The notes under the pieces: model-generated
What the model was told of the DNA's origin: nothing
Seen by the model: only the letters and a program-made list of their open reading frames with translations
Database searches by the model: none
Made by a program: the position numbers and the translations under genes
From: Candidatus Aminicenantes bacterium UBA2199
GTDB taxonomy: Bacteria > Acidobacteriota > Aminicenantia > UBA2199
Length of the DNA: 18,822 bases
Assembly (NCBI GenBank): GCA_002327965.1
Contig: DCVB01000112.1
Span: 1-18,822, forward strand
Direction: 5' to 3'
Shown: one piece after another, positions 1 to 9,797 of the stretch
Layout of the letters: every line of letters begins with the position of its first letter
Position numbering within the stretch: the stretch's first letter is position 1

Positions 1-457
1 CCATTCCCCGGTAGCCGGCTGCCGATCCCACCAACTGGATGGCCCGGAGCAGTGCATGGGGGTCCACGCCGCCCATGCCGGCCATGAGCCGGAACGCTTC
101 GGTCAGAAGTCCATCGCCTGCAAGGAGAGCGACCGCGTCTCCAAAAATCCTGTGGCTGGTGGGCTTGCCCCTCCTGAGATCGTCATTGTCCATCACAGGA
201 AGATCATCGTGAATCAGGGAGTACGTGTGGATGAGTTCGAGGCCGCAGGCTAAAGGCAGAACCGCTCTTCCCTCTTTACCGACCGCCTCGGCCCCCGCCA
301 TGCAGAGAATGGGCCGCAGTCTCTTACCGCCTGCAAAAAGGCTGTAGGTCATGGCCCGAACCACGTCTGCCGAAGGCCCATGAGGTTCCGGAAACACGTC
401 CTTCAGGGCCTCGTCCACCAGGGCTCTTTTTTCACGAAGATACGCCTTCAGGTCCAT
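1..457 (-). CDS. ispA: Polyprenyl (farnesyl/geranylgeranyl) diphosphate synthase, N-terminal part
   Basis: This is the first 152 residues of a trans-prenyl diphosphate synthase; the rest lies beyond the left edge. The enzyme condenses isopentenyl diphosphate with allylic diphosphates to make C15/C20 precursors for quinones and cell-wall lipid carriers in the cytoplasm. The ATG at 457-455 opens a frame with the substrate-binding GGKRLRP segment (about residues 43-49) and the first aspartate-rich motif DDLPVMD (84-90), followed by LRRGKPT. This is the IspA-type bacterial pattern with four residues between the aspartates. It starts 2 bases after the xseB stop, so it is third in the M23-xseB-ispA transcript and probably translationally coupled. 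A dxs gene often follows in this arrangement but lies outside the window. The exact chain length of the product cannot be told from this part. Confidence 0.93.
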   Translation of the reverse strand, partial: MDLKAYLREKRALVDEALKDVFPEPHGPSADVVRAMTYSLFAGGKRLRPILCMAGAEAVGKEGRAVLPLACGLELIHTYSLIHDDLPVMDNDDLRRGKPTSHRIFGDAVALLAGDGLLTEAFRLMAGMGGVDPHALLRAIQLVGSAAGYRGM

Positions 458-459
458 GC

Positions 460-699
460 TCACGGGTCCTGCTTCTCCTCCACTTCAAAGGGCTGCTGGG
501 TGACCTTGCCGCCGCTCTCTTTGATCAGGAGGGTCACCTTTTCTTCCGCTTCCTCCAGCTTCCTGGAGCAGAAATGGAGCAGTTTCATTCCCTCTTCGAA
601 AATTTTCAGCGATTCCACAAGGGAAAGATCGCCCTTCTCCAGGCTCTCCACGATCGTCTCCAGCCTTTTCATGGCCTCTTCAAATTTCTTTTCGCTCAT
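460..699 (-). CDS. xseB: Exodeoxyribonuclease VII small subunit
   Basis: A 79-residue acidic, helical protein matching the exonuclease VII small subunit, which binds several-to-one to XseA to form the cytoplasmic nuclease that degrades single-stranded DNA. The family pattern is visible: FEEAMKRLETIVESLEKGDLSL near the N-terminus (residues 6-27), then SLKIFEEGMKLL and a charged coiled-coil segment ending in KVTLLI. Length is typical. The start overlaps the stop of the upstream M23 gene in an ATGA arrangement (699-696). A GGAG sequence lies about 6 bases ahead, so re-initiation is likely. xseB next to ispA is a common arrangement in proteobacteria. No xseA is present in the window. Confidence 0.95.
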   Translation of the reverse strand: MSEKKFEEAMKRLETIVESLEKGDLSLVESLKIFEEGMKLLHFCSRKLEEAEEKVTLLIKESGGKVTQQPFEVEEKQDP

Positions 700-1613
700 C
701 GCGGCTCCATGCTTTCATTCAACTTCATGAAGGGCACCGGATCGATCCGGGCTCCGTTGATTCTGATCCCGAAGTGAAGGTGCGGGCCTGTCGCCCGTCC
801 CGTGGCGCCCATAAGCCCCAGGGTCTGGCCTTTGGTCACCTGCTCGGCCTGGTGCACCAGGATCTTGTCCAGGTGGAAATACATGCTCTGGATGGCCCCG
901 CCGTGATCCACGACCGCAAAAAGACCGCTGAAAAAGTGCTCCCCCGTGAGCACGACCCGGCCGTTGTTGATCGCGACCACGGGAGTTCCCCTCTCCCCTT
1001 TTAAATCGACTCCGGAGTGAGGCGATCTCGGCATTCCGTTGATGATGCTCGCCTGACCAAAGGGTCCAATGACCTCCCCGCTCACAGGTTTCACAAAAGG
1101 CCCTGTCCAATGGGGAACCGTGGCCCGCTCCTCCAGCGCTTGTTTCATGATCGCCGCTTCTCTTTTCACTCTCTCCAGAGTGATTGCATCGAGGTCCACC
1201 AGCTCTTTGGGAAGGGTCAGCCGCCGCACGCCATAATCCTTGCTGCGCACCGTGACGTCGATTTGCCTGCGGAATCCCGTCGAAGGAATCTTCACCACCA
1301 CCGGGTAAGCGCCGGGCAATAATTTCAAGTCGGCCCCGAAAAACCCGATCCACGTCCCCCTGCTCCGGTCGGGGGCCATGAGAAATTCCCGGTTCATCCA
1401 CTGGATTTCCGGGGACTCATCGCCCGCCGTATGGATTTTGAGAAAGCCCACGTCGCCCTGGTCGATCATATGGGATGAAAAAGTGATTTCCGGTTGAGGG
1501 TGCGCCATGCCTGTCCCGATTCGAATCACCAGGAAAAATGTGAAAAAAAGAGCGACCAAGCCGCCCCTGGGGCAGCCCTTTGTCATGAGGCACAAATTTT
1601 CTCTCTTATCCAT
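696..1613 (-). CDS. M23 family (LytM-type) metallopeptidase, exported
   Basis: A 305-residue protein with a hydrophobic N-terminal segment (about residues 19-36), so probably exported to the periplasm to act on peptidoglycan or as a LytM-type activator. Residues 40-125 are a beta-rich region; 168-297 are the LytM/M23 domain. The zinc and catalytic residues are all visible: H199 and D203 in SPHSGVDLKG, H247 in YFHLDK, and H278/H280 in GPHLHFG. It therefore looks active, unlike degenerate EnvC/NlpD proteins. The start is uncertain: M10 (codon at 1586) would give a more compact signal peptide, and neither start has a strong ribosome site. It is the first gene of the M23-xseB-ispA unit, its stop overlapping the xseB start. 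The exact cleavage site in peptidoglycan is not deducible. Confidence 0.92.
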   Translation of the reverse strand: MDKRENLCLMTKGCPRGGLVALFFTFFLVIRIGTGMAHPQPEITFSSHMIDQGDVGFLKIHTAGDESPEIQWMNREFLMAPDRSRGTWIGFFGADLKLLPGAYPVVVKIPSTGFRRQIDVTVRSKDYGVRRLTLPKELVDLDAITLERVKREAAIMKQALEERATVPHWTGPFVKPVSGEVIGPFGQASIINGMPRSPHSGVDLKGERGTPVVAINNGRVVLTGEHFFSGLFAVVDHGGAIQSMYFHLDKILVHQAEQVTKGQTLGLMGATGRATGPHLHFGIRINGARIDPVPFMKLNESMEPR

Positions 1614-1624
1614 AATGAGCTATC

Positions 1625-1784
1625 GTAACTGCTCAGGTGTTTAGGCTGAAGACTGAAGGGCAATAATGATCATCCATGACACAATCACCTGCCAACGTAT
1701 CCAAACGATCTTGGCTTTGTGTGATCGCGCATGTCTTTTCCTTCAGTCTATCTACCTTCAGTCTATCTACCTGAGTAGTTACCC
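1625..1784. repeat. Imperfect inverted repeat with an internal 15-bp tandem duplication (REP-like)
   Basis: The left arm (1625-1660), read on the minus strand, contains CCTTCAGTCT and then ACCTGAGCAGTTAC. The right arm (1740-1782), on the plus strand, contains CCTTCAGTCT and then ACCTGAGTAGTTAC. The arms are therefore inverted copies of one element, with about 80 bp of non-repeated sequence between them. In the right arm the 15-mer CCTTCAGTCTATCTA is exactly duplicated in tandem (1740-1754 and 1755-1769). The stretch lies in the gap between two minus-strand genes, next to the start of the M23 operon. It could be a dispersed REP-type repeat or a transcription-stopping structure. I see no convincing open reading frame in it. 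Confidence 0.6.
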
Positions 1785-1788
1785 CTTT

Positions 1789-2163
1789 TCACGAATAGCC
1801 GAGTTCTTCAAGCCTCTCCTCGCTGAACCCGAAGTAGTGGGCGATTTCGTGCACCACGGTCAGTTCGATTTCCTGCTCCAGTTCCTCGACCGTCCTGCAC
1901 ATGTCCTCCAGAGGCTCCTGGAAGATGAAAATCGTATCCGAATAGAGCGGAGGCGAGGTGACGGACTGGTCCACAATAGGAACGCCTGAGAAAAAACCGA
2001 GAAGCTCTTCCCCCGGCGGAACCTCCATCTCCTCCAGCATTTCTTCGGACGGCCTCCTGCGAACGCTGATCAGCACATTATCGAGGTGCTGCCTCAACTC
2101 CTCGGGAATGCGGCGGATCGCCCTTTTCACGATCCTGTCGAACTCTTTGTCACTCAGCTTCAT
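1789..2163 (-). CDS. Small zincin-like metallopeptidase (DUF1025/MMP family)
   Basis: A 124-residue protein of the compact zincin family (PF06262-like), which has a minimal metallopeptidase fold. Near its C-terminus (about residues 105-119) it carries HEIAHYFGFSEERLEEL, i.e. HExxHxxGxxxE with zinc ligands His, His and Glu and the catalytic Glu in place. The middle has the family's TIFIFQEPLEDMC-type strand, which precedes the helix. Length is close to the family norm of about 110-140. Cytoplasmic, no signal peptide. The substrate is unknown for the family as a whole. It stands alone on the minus strand, divergent from nicotinate phosphoribosyltransferase, and its translation start has only a weak ribosome site. 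Confidence 0.88.
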   Translation of the reverse strand: MKLSDKEFDRIVKRAIRRIPEELRQHLDNVLISVRRRPSEEMLEEMEVPPGEELLGFFSGVPIVDQSVTSPPLYSDTIFIFQEPLEDMCRTVEELEQEIELTVVHEIAHYFGFSEERLEELGYS

Positions 2164-2494
2164 GGGCTCAACGGTTTACCGCTTCATTCGCCTTCGAAAA
2201 ATCCGTCTTGAGTTCACCTGTTCCCGGCCCCTTGGAAAGTCCTGCAAAGGCTTATTCCTGCAATCGGTCCGGCAGGCGGTCCGTCCCGGAAAAGGCGCTC
2301 CTTACCCCGGGTCCCCTTTCATCGCTTTACCCCATGGATCACGATTGGAGTCATTCTAACGTCCCCGCAACCCCAATGCAATGAGGTTTTATTACCCCAT
2401 GTTTCTCGGTCGAACTGATGGTATCCCTTGTGTTTTGTCGCGGCAAAGAGTAAAAAAGCAAAAGACAAACAAACAGGATATTGAGAAACCGGAT
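2164..2494. other. Divergent intergenic region between the zincin and pncB genes
   Basis: About 330 bp with no gene that I can support. It must contain the start signals of both divergent genes, but I see no well-spaced sigma70 promoter. An in-frame ATG at 2381 could extend the downstream gene by 38 residues. That stretch has base and codon use (AAA, CAA, ATA-rich, many lysines near 2450-2480) unlike the rest of the gene, so I treat it as leader. No riboswitch or terminator is recognised. Confidence 0.4.
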
Positions 2495-4075
2495 ATGACG
2501 AAACTTCGATTCAAGGAACCGATCACCGGCAATGCGTTGGATAAAATCGACCTGGTGGACGAGGATCTGGGGCTTGAACTCGGAACCCTGGATGGGCATA
2601 CGGCCCTGAACGGGCTCAAGTGCGGCAACCACACGCTTGACACGGATCTTTACGAACTCACCATGGTCGCGGGTTACCTTGTTTCAAGCAAGAGCAAACA
2701 AAGAGCCTGCTTTGATCTTTACTATCGCCAAAACCCGGACGGGGGAGGGTTTTGTGTCTTTGCCGGCCTGGAAAGCGTGATTCAGTATGTCAATAGGCTG
2801 AAGATCTACCCGGATGACCTGGATTACCTCAAAAGCCTCGGCATCTTTTCACCAGAAGCCGTGGAAAAACTCGGGAAGGGAATCAAGTTCACCGGCGATA
2901 TATGGGCTGTTCCCGAGGGAACCGTGGTCTTCCCCAATGAACCCCTCATCCGGGTAGTCGGACCGATCGCGGAAGCCCAGATCCTCGAAACGACGTTGCT
3001 GGCCATGGTCGGGCACCAGACCCTCATTGCCACCAAAGCCGCACGGCTCAAAACCGCCACAAGAGGCGCCCCGGTGATTGACTTCGGGACGCGACGGGCC
3101 CACGGCGTCGAAGCGGCTCTCTACGGAGCCAGGGCAGCCTACATTGGAGGATGCGAGGCCACATCCAACGTAAAAGCCGGCAAGCTCTTCGGTATTCCGA
3201 TCCGGGGAACCCACGCCCATAGCTGGGTGGAAAGCTTTGACACGGAACTCGAATCCTTCCAGACCTTTTCCCGGATCTTTCCTGAGAACTGCATTCTCCT
3301 CGTGGACACCTATGATGTGGTCAAAGGAGTGCACAACGCGATTCGAGTCGCAGAAGAGATGCGGGCGAACGGTAAAGCCTTGAGGGGTATCCGGATCGAC
3401 AGCGGAGACCTGGCCTATTATTCCAAGGTTGCCAGGACCATGCTCGACAAGGCGGGTTTCCCCGAAGTCAAGATTCTTGCAAGCAGCGATCTCGATGAAT
3501 GGCTCATCGAAAGCCTTAGGGACCAGGGCGCGTGCATTGACATCTGGGCCGTAGGAACCAAGCTCATGACCTCTTATCAGACTCCGGCCCTCGGGGTGGT
3601 TTACAAGCTCATGGCCGCAGGTTACGGAGAAGGCAGGCTCGTCCCCAAGATCAAGATCAGCCAGAACCCTGAGAAGGTCACCAATCCGGGGATGAAGAAA
3701 ATCGTGCGCTTTTACAATTCCCGGGGATTCATGATGGGGGACCTTCTCATGGATCTGGAGGAGCCGCTTCCTTCGGGGAAGCCGGTCCGCGCCCACCACC
3801 CCATGTATGATTACATGAAGAAGACCTACCGCTCTCCTTATGAAGCCAGGGAGATCATGGTGCCCATCTTCAAGCAGGGCAAGCAGGTCTATGACCCTCC
3901 TTCCCTTCAGGACGTGAGACAGCATACTGCAAAGGAACTGGAGAGTCTGGAGAATGAAACCAAGCGGTTCACCAATCCCCACCTCTACAAGGTTTCGCTT
4001 TCCGACAGGCTTCAGCACGTCAAGAAGGACCTCCTCCTCTGGCACCAGGAAAACGCCTCGAATGGCAAGACATAA
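2495..4075 (+). CDS. pncB: Nicotinate phosphoribosyltransferase
   Basis: The enzyme joins nicotinate to PRPP with ATP hydrolysis to give nicotinate mononucleotide, the first step of NAD salvage (Preiss-Handler), in the cytoplasm. Visible family landmarks are TDLYELTMVAGYL near the start of the catalytic core, FGTRRAHG and GGCEATSNV in the middle, the GTHAHSW segment around residue 240 carrying the phosphorylated histidine, and RIDSGDLAYYSK and GVGTKL-like WAVGTKLMTS further on. With the ATG at 2495 the product is 526 residues, longer than most because about 50 residues precede the conserved core. An in-frame ATG at 2381 would give 564. Non-ATG starts nearer the core are also possible. It seems to be a single-gene unit. 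The function is secure; the start is not. Confidence 0.92.
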   Translation: MTKLRFKEPITGNALDKIDLVDEDLGLELGTLDGHTALNGLKCGNHTLDTDLYELTMVAGYLVSSKSKQRACFDLYYRQNPDGGGFCVFAGLESVIQYVNRLKIYPDDLDYLKSLGIFSPEAVEKLGKGIKFTGDIWAVPEGTVVFPNEPLIRVVGPIAEAQILETTLLAMVGHQTLIATKAARLKTATRGAPVIDFGTRRAHGVEAALYGARAAYIGGCEATSNVKAGKLFGIPIRGTHAHSWVESFDTELESFQTFSRIFPENCILLVDTYDVVKGVHNAIRVAEEMRANGKALRGIRIDSGDLAYYSKVARTMLDKAGFPEVKILASSDLDEWLIESLRDQGACIDIWAVGTKLMTSYQTPALGVVYKLMAAGYGEGRLVPKIKISQNPEKVTNPGMKKIVRFYNSRGFMMGDLLMDLEEPLPSGKPVRAHHPMYDYMKKTYRSPYEAREIMVPIFKQGKQVYDPPSLQDVRQHTAKELESLENETKRFTNPHLYKVSLSDRLQHVKKDLLLWHQENASNGKT

Positions 4076-4156
4076 GCAGAGGCCCCCTTCTCGCGGGTTC
4101 TCCGGCGCAGGGTCTTTTGACCTTGGGAGCCTGTGTTTTGCTTAAATCCTTGCGGG

Positions 4157-4169
4157 GCCTTTAAAAGGC
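4157..4169. other. Short perfect palindrome downstream of pncB
   Basis: The sequence GCCTTTAAAAGGC forms 6-bp arms around one base, between the pncB stop and the glnS promoter. It has no T-run on the plus strand, so it is not a standard intrinsic terminator. It may be an operator or chance. Confidence 0.25.
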
Positions 4170-4179
4170 GCCAAAGCTC

Positions 4180-4207
4180 TTGCAATGCTTGCTCAGGCCT
4201 CTATAAT
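4180..4207 (+). promoter_or_regulatory. Predicted sigma70-type promoter of glnS
   Basis: TTGCAA (4180-4185) and TATAAT (4202-4207) are separated by 16 bases, about 57 bases upstream of the glnS ATG. The -10 box is consensus. A GGAG ribosome site sits about 10 bases before the ATG. Confidence 0.7.
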
Positions 4208-4264
4208 AGCTTCTGCGTCCCGTTATTAATCCCTTGATCGGTCGAAAAAAGGAGTATCCATCCC

Positions 4265-5962
4265 ATGTCGAACGCTGAATTCACCCCTACCCCCAATTTC
4301 ATCAAGGCCATCATTGCCAACGACCTGGAGACGAACAAATACGGCGGCCGTGTTCACACGCGCTTTCCGCCCGAACCCAACGGTTACCTCCACATCGGTC
4401 ACGCCAAGTCCATCTGCCTCAATTTTGGTCTTGCCCTGGAGTTCAAAGGCCGCTGCAATCTGCGCTTCGACGACACGAATCCCAGCAAAGAGGACGTCGA
4501 ATACGTGGAATCCATCAAGACCGATGTCCGGTGGCTCGGTTTTGACTGGGAGGACCGGGAGTACTATGCCTCAGACTATTTTCCACAGCTCTATGAATTC
4601 GCCCTTCGCTTGATCCGGAAGGGCAAAGCCTACGTGGATGATCTCAGCGCGGAGAAAATCAGGGAATACCGCGGGACATTGACGGAACCGGGAAAGGAGA
4701 GTCCGTACAGGAACCGTTCCCCGGAAGAGAATCTCGCCCTTTTTGAGCGCATGCGCAGCGGCGAGTTTCCGGACGGTTCCCGGGTGCTTCGGGCCAAGAT
4801 CGACATGGCATCGCCCAATCTTAACCTGCGGGATCCGGTGATGTATCGGATTCTTCATGCCGAGCACCACAGGACCGGCAACGCCTGGTGCATTTATCCC
4901 ATGTACGACTTTGCCCATGGACAGTGCGACTCGATTGAAGGCATCACCCACTCCATCTGCACCCTGGAGTTCGAGGACCACCGGCCCTTCTACGACTGGG
5001 TGCTGGACAACCTGCCCGTCCCCTGCCACCCGCAACAGATCGAATTCGCCCGCCTGAACCTCAATTACACGGTGATGAGCAAGCGCAAGCTGCTGGAGCT
5101 GGTCGACAAGGCCTACGTGCGCGGCTGGGACGATCCGCGCCTGCCGACGCTGGCCGGCCTGCGCCGCCGCGGCTTCACGCCGGAGGCGATCCGCGCCTTC
5201 GCCGAGACCGTCGGCGTGGCCAAGCGCGAAAGCATGGTCGACATGGCCCTGCTCGAGCACTGCCTGCGCGAGGACCTCAACCGGCGGGCGCAACGGGTGA
5301 TGGCCGTGCTGCGGCCGCTGAAGGTGGTCATCACCAACTACCCCGAGGGCCGGGTGGAGGAAATGGACGCCGAGAACAATCCCGAAGACCCCGGCGCCGG
5401 CACGCGCAAGCTGCCCTTTTCCCGCGAGATCTTCATCGAGCAGGACGATTTCCGCGAGGACCCGCCCAGGAAGTTCTTCCGCCTCTCCCCCGGCAGGGAG
5501 ATCCGCCTGAAGCACGCCTATTACATCCGCTGCGACGAGGTGGTCAAGGATGCACAGGGCCGCATCGTCGAACTGCGCTGCTCCTACGATCCTGAATCGC
5601 GCGGCGGCGGCACCCGGGACAACCGCAAGGTGCAGGGCACCTCGCACTGGGTGTCGGTGGCCCATGCCGTCAACGCCGAGGTGCGCCTCTACGACAAGCT
5701 CCTCTCGGTCCCCGATGCCGCGGCCGAGAAGGAGGAGAAGGATTTCAAGGAGTACTTGAATCCCGGTTCGTTGGAAATCCTGAAAGGCTGCAAGGTCGAG
5801 CCGTCGCTGGCCGCGGCCGGGCCCGGCCGGTTCTTCCAGTTCCTGCGCCAGGGCTATTTCTGCGTCGACGCCGACTCCACGCCGGAGAAGCCCGTTTTCA
5901 ACCGCAGCGTCACCCTGCGCGATTCCTGGGCCAAGATCGAGAAAGCGCAGCAGGACAAGTAG
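4265..5962 (+). CDS. glnS: Glutaminyl-tRNA synthetase (composition changes within the gene)
   Basis: This class I synthetase charges tRNA-Gln with glutamine in the cytoplasm, so the organism need not rely only on the Glu-tRNA-Gln amidotransferase route. At 565 residues it matches bacterial GlnRS. The HIGH motif is at 43-46 in PEPNGYLHIGHAKS, the KMSKS equivalent is VMSKR (M271-S272-K273), and the C-terminal half contains the two anticodon-binding beta-barrels ending in PVFNRSVTLRDSW. The start is supported by GGAG and a promoter at 4180-4207. Oddity: by hand count, leucine codons before about base 4950 are 4 CTG of 18 with 6 CTT, while after it they are 21 CTG of 30 with no CTT. The gene thus looks like two halves from different backgrounds joined in frame. 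The function of the joined protein would probably be intact. Confidence 0.95.
   Translation: MSNAEFTPTPNFIKAIIANDLETNKYGGRVHTRFPPEPNGYLHIGHAKSICLNFGLALEFKGRCNLRFDDTNPSKEDVEYVESIKTDVRWLGFDWEDREYYASDYFPQLYEFALRLIRKGKAYVDDLSAEKIREYRGTLTEPGKESPYRNRSPEENLALFERMRSGEFPDGSRVLRAKIDMASPNLNLRDPVMYRILHAEHHRTGNAWCIYPMYDFAHGQCDSIEGITHSICTLEFEDHRPFYDWVLDNLPVPCHPQQIEFARLNLNYTVMSKRKLLELVDKAYVRGWDDPRLPTLAGLRRRGFTPEAIRAFAETVGVAKRESMVDMALLEHCLREDLNRRAQRVMAVLRPLKVVITNYPEGRVEEMDAENNPEDPGAGTRKLPFSREIFIEQDDFREDPPRKFFRLSPGREIRLKHAYYIRCDEVVKDAQGRIVELRCSYDPESRGGGTRDNRKVQGTSHWVSVAHAVNAEVRLYDKLLSVPDAAAEKEEKDFKEYLNPGSLEILKGCKVEPSLAAAGPGRFFQFLRQGYFCVDADSTPEKPVFNRSVTLRDSWAKIEKAQQDK
4936..5000. other. Compositional junction inside glnS (possible assembly chimera or recombination point)
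   Basis: The last codons in the left-hand style are near 4931-4938 (TCG ATT GAA). From about 4990 onward almost every third position is C or G. The bases between encode the very conserved GITHSICTLEFEDHRPFYDW segment of GlnRS, with codons that fit either side. Gene style and content also change across this point for the whole window. This is what is expected if two contigs, or two genomes, were joined through a short identical stretch. Confidence 0.6.
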
Positions 5963-5980
5963 CCCCTCCCGCCGGCGGAT

Positions 5981-6009
5981 TTGACATTCAGGAGCCGTTC
6001 CAGCAGAAT
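5981..6009 (+). promoter_or_regulatory. Predicted sigma70-type promoter of the S9 peptidase gene
   Basis: TTGACA (5981-5986, consensus) and CAGAAT (6004-6009) are separated by 17 bases. They lie in the 97-bp gap between glnS and the peptidase ATG at 6060. Confidence 0.6.
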
Positions 6010-6059
6010 TTCCACACGGAAGGCATGCCCCGGATGATCATGCCGAGGAGGAAGGCTCC

Positions 6060-8507
<2,448 letters not shown>

Positions 8508-8524
8508 ACGGGAGGAACATTACC

Positions 8525-8908
8525 ATGAAAAACCGTAACGGCGAGAAAATCGGCTGGATCGGGGGCTGGCTGGGCTCATTCCTCTGGGTGCTCGCCCTGG
8601 CCGTGATGTTCCTGTTCCAAAACAAGGGCCGGGCAGGCCTCATCGGCCTGGTCCTGGTCGCACTGGGCGTTTTTTATATTTTTTCCTGTGCTCCCTGGAA
8701 AAATCCGCAGACGCCTTATTGGCGATTGATGATCCGCCTGTACGCCGTGTTCCTGACCGCGATCGTCTGGGCGCTGTGGGCCTTCGGCGGCCTGCAGGGC
8801 AGCGGGCTCAACGAGTGGTTTCTCCTGCTGCTGCTGCCAGTGCTCACCCCCCTGTTCACCCTGGGCCGACGCACCTGGAACCAATTCACCGAGCAAAAAG
8901 AACCCTGA
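8525..8908 (+). CDS. Small integral membrane protein of unknown function
   Basis: A 127-residue protein that I do not recognise. It has four hydrophobic stretches: about residues 11-29, 36-54, 69-87 and 96-113. A short polar N-terminus and a charged C-terminal tail (RRTWNQFTEQKEP) flank them, so it is an inner-membrane four-helix protein. The ATG at 8525 is preceded by GGGAGG at a good distance and starts 17 bases after the S9 peptidase stop, so the two genes are probably co-transcribed. Nothing in it suggests catalysis. It could be an accessory to the peptidase, but that rests on position alone. Confidence 0.8.
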   Translation: MKNRNGEKIGWIGGWLGSFLWVLALAVMFLFQNKGRAGLIGLVLVALGVFYIFSCAPWKNPQTPYWRLMIRLYAVFLTAIVWALWAFGGLQGSGLNEWFLLLLLPVLTPLFTLGRRTWNQFTEQKEP

Positions 8909-8910
8909 TA

Positions 8911-9143
8911 CAAGTGGTGGTGATAGTGGTAGTGGTTGTAACTGCAATTTAACGGTCTTTTTTGAATGCAGCTCTTTTTTCTTTTATTGATCGTCCACGT
9001 TCATTGAATTGCCTGGTTGACACCCGTATGAATGATTCGCGTTTTTCCATCCTTGCAGGCAGCGGTCTGTAATCTTTCCGTTTGCAGATCGTTCATTTTC
9101 ATAGAATTGGCTCGGCTAACACTATCACTACCACTACCACTTG
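8911..9143. mobile_element. 233-bp AT-rich element with terminal inverted repeats (MITE-like, non-coding)
   Basis: The left end 8911-8935 (CAAGTGGTGGTGATAGTGG...) and the right end 9119-9143, read on the other strand (CAAGTGGTAGTGGTAGTGA...), match at 21 of 25 positions. Inside are two degenerate direct copies: about 8951-9022 and 9060-9121. Their best parts, 8989-9022 and 9087-9121, match at about 28 of 36 aligned positions (GATCGT, TTCAT, GAATTG and ACAC are shared). The element is much more AT-rich than its surroundings and contains no supportable gene. It separates two convergent transcription units, so it may also end transcription from both sides. I see no clear target-site duplication. 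Alternatives are an intergenic repeat family or a structured RNA. Confidence 0.5.
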
Positions 9144-9158
9144 GCCTTCTTGAAAAGC

Positions 9159-9782
9159 TCAACGGAATTCTTTGCTGACGATGGTAATGCGCTCGGGCCA
9201 GGCGATGTCGCCCAGGGGCGTCGAGACGCTGGGAAGGGCATCGAGAGCCACCCGCGAAATGTCGCCGCCGCGACCGCCCAGGGCCAGGGCCAGGTTGAGC
9301 AGGTCCTCGTAGCCGCGCTCGCCGAAGAATTCGTACAGGTCCAGCTCCAGGCGCAGGGGGATGACGGTCGTCTGCCCCGTGCCCGGGATCTCCAGCGCCT
9401 GGTCGATGCCGCCGCTGATCGTCGGCCGGTCGTCGATGAGCAGCCGCCAGTCGAAGCGGGTCAGGGTGGAGACGGTGCGGGTGGTGCCGCCCGTGCCGTC
9501 GTTGGGGTTGCGCGTTTCGACGTTCAGCAGGAAGCGGGCCGGCAGGCGCTGGTTCCTGAACGCTGCCAGCAGCTGGATGCCGTCGGCGAGGGTGAAGTCC
9601 CTCAGCTGGGACTTCGGCCCGATGCCGATGCCGGCCAGCGAAAAATCGCTGATGTTGTCGAGGCGGAACTGCAGGTTCTTAAGGCGGGTCAGGGTGCGGG
9701 CGATCTCGCCCAGGGTCGCGCAACCCTGGAACAGAAGAACGCTGAACAGGAGAATGCATGCCGGGATCCTGACCCGTTTCAT
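9159..9782 (-). CDS. Lipoprotein, possible LEA14/WHy-like beta-sandwich
   Basis: A 207-residue protein with a lipoprotein signal: a hydrophobic core at residues 8-18 and a lipobox-like LFQGC with Cys21. It is therefore expected to be lipid-anchored on the outside of the inner membrane or in the outer membrane. The mature part (LKNLQFRLDNISDFSLAGIGI..., then alternating strands and LRLELDLYEFFG) resembles the LEA type 2/WHy beta-sandwich pattern. That assignment is tentative and no catalytic residues are evident. It follows the 58-residue membrane protein gene by 15 bases and is the second gene of that minus-strand unit. The downstream side is the inverted-repeat element. Confidence 0.75.
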   Translation of the reverse strand: MKRVRIPACILLFSVLLFQGCATLGEIARTLTRLKNLQFRLDNISDFSLAGIGIGPKSQLRDFTLADGIQLLAAFRNQRLPARFLLNVETRNPNDGTGGTTRTVSTLTRFDWRLLIDDRPTISGGIDQALEIPGTGQTTVIPLRLELDLYEFFGERGYEDLLNLALALGGRGGDISRVALDALPSVSTPLGDIAWPERITIVSKEFR

Positions 9783-9797
9783 GGGGGTGCCTGGCGA

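Noticed and set aside
2849..4045. Long open frame on the minus strand across pncB
   Set aside because: It mirrors a clearly identified enzyme on the plus strand; its translation shows no family motif and it has no start signals.
4157..4169. Intrinsic terminator for pncB
   Set aside because: The palindrome is short and AT-centred and is not followed by a T-run.
4571..5665. Long open frame on the minus strand across glnS
   Set aside because: High GC gives few stops on the opposite strand. The translation is low-complexity and the plus-strand product is secure.
8911..9143. CRISPR-like or coding interpretation of the GTGGTAGTG repeats
   Set aside because: There are only two terminal copies in inverted orientation, no regular spacers, and stops break all plausible frames.
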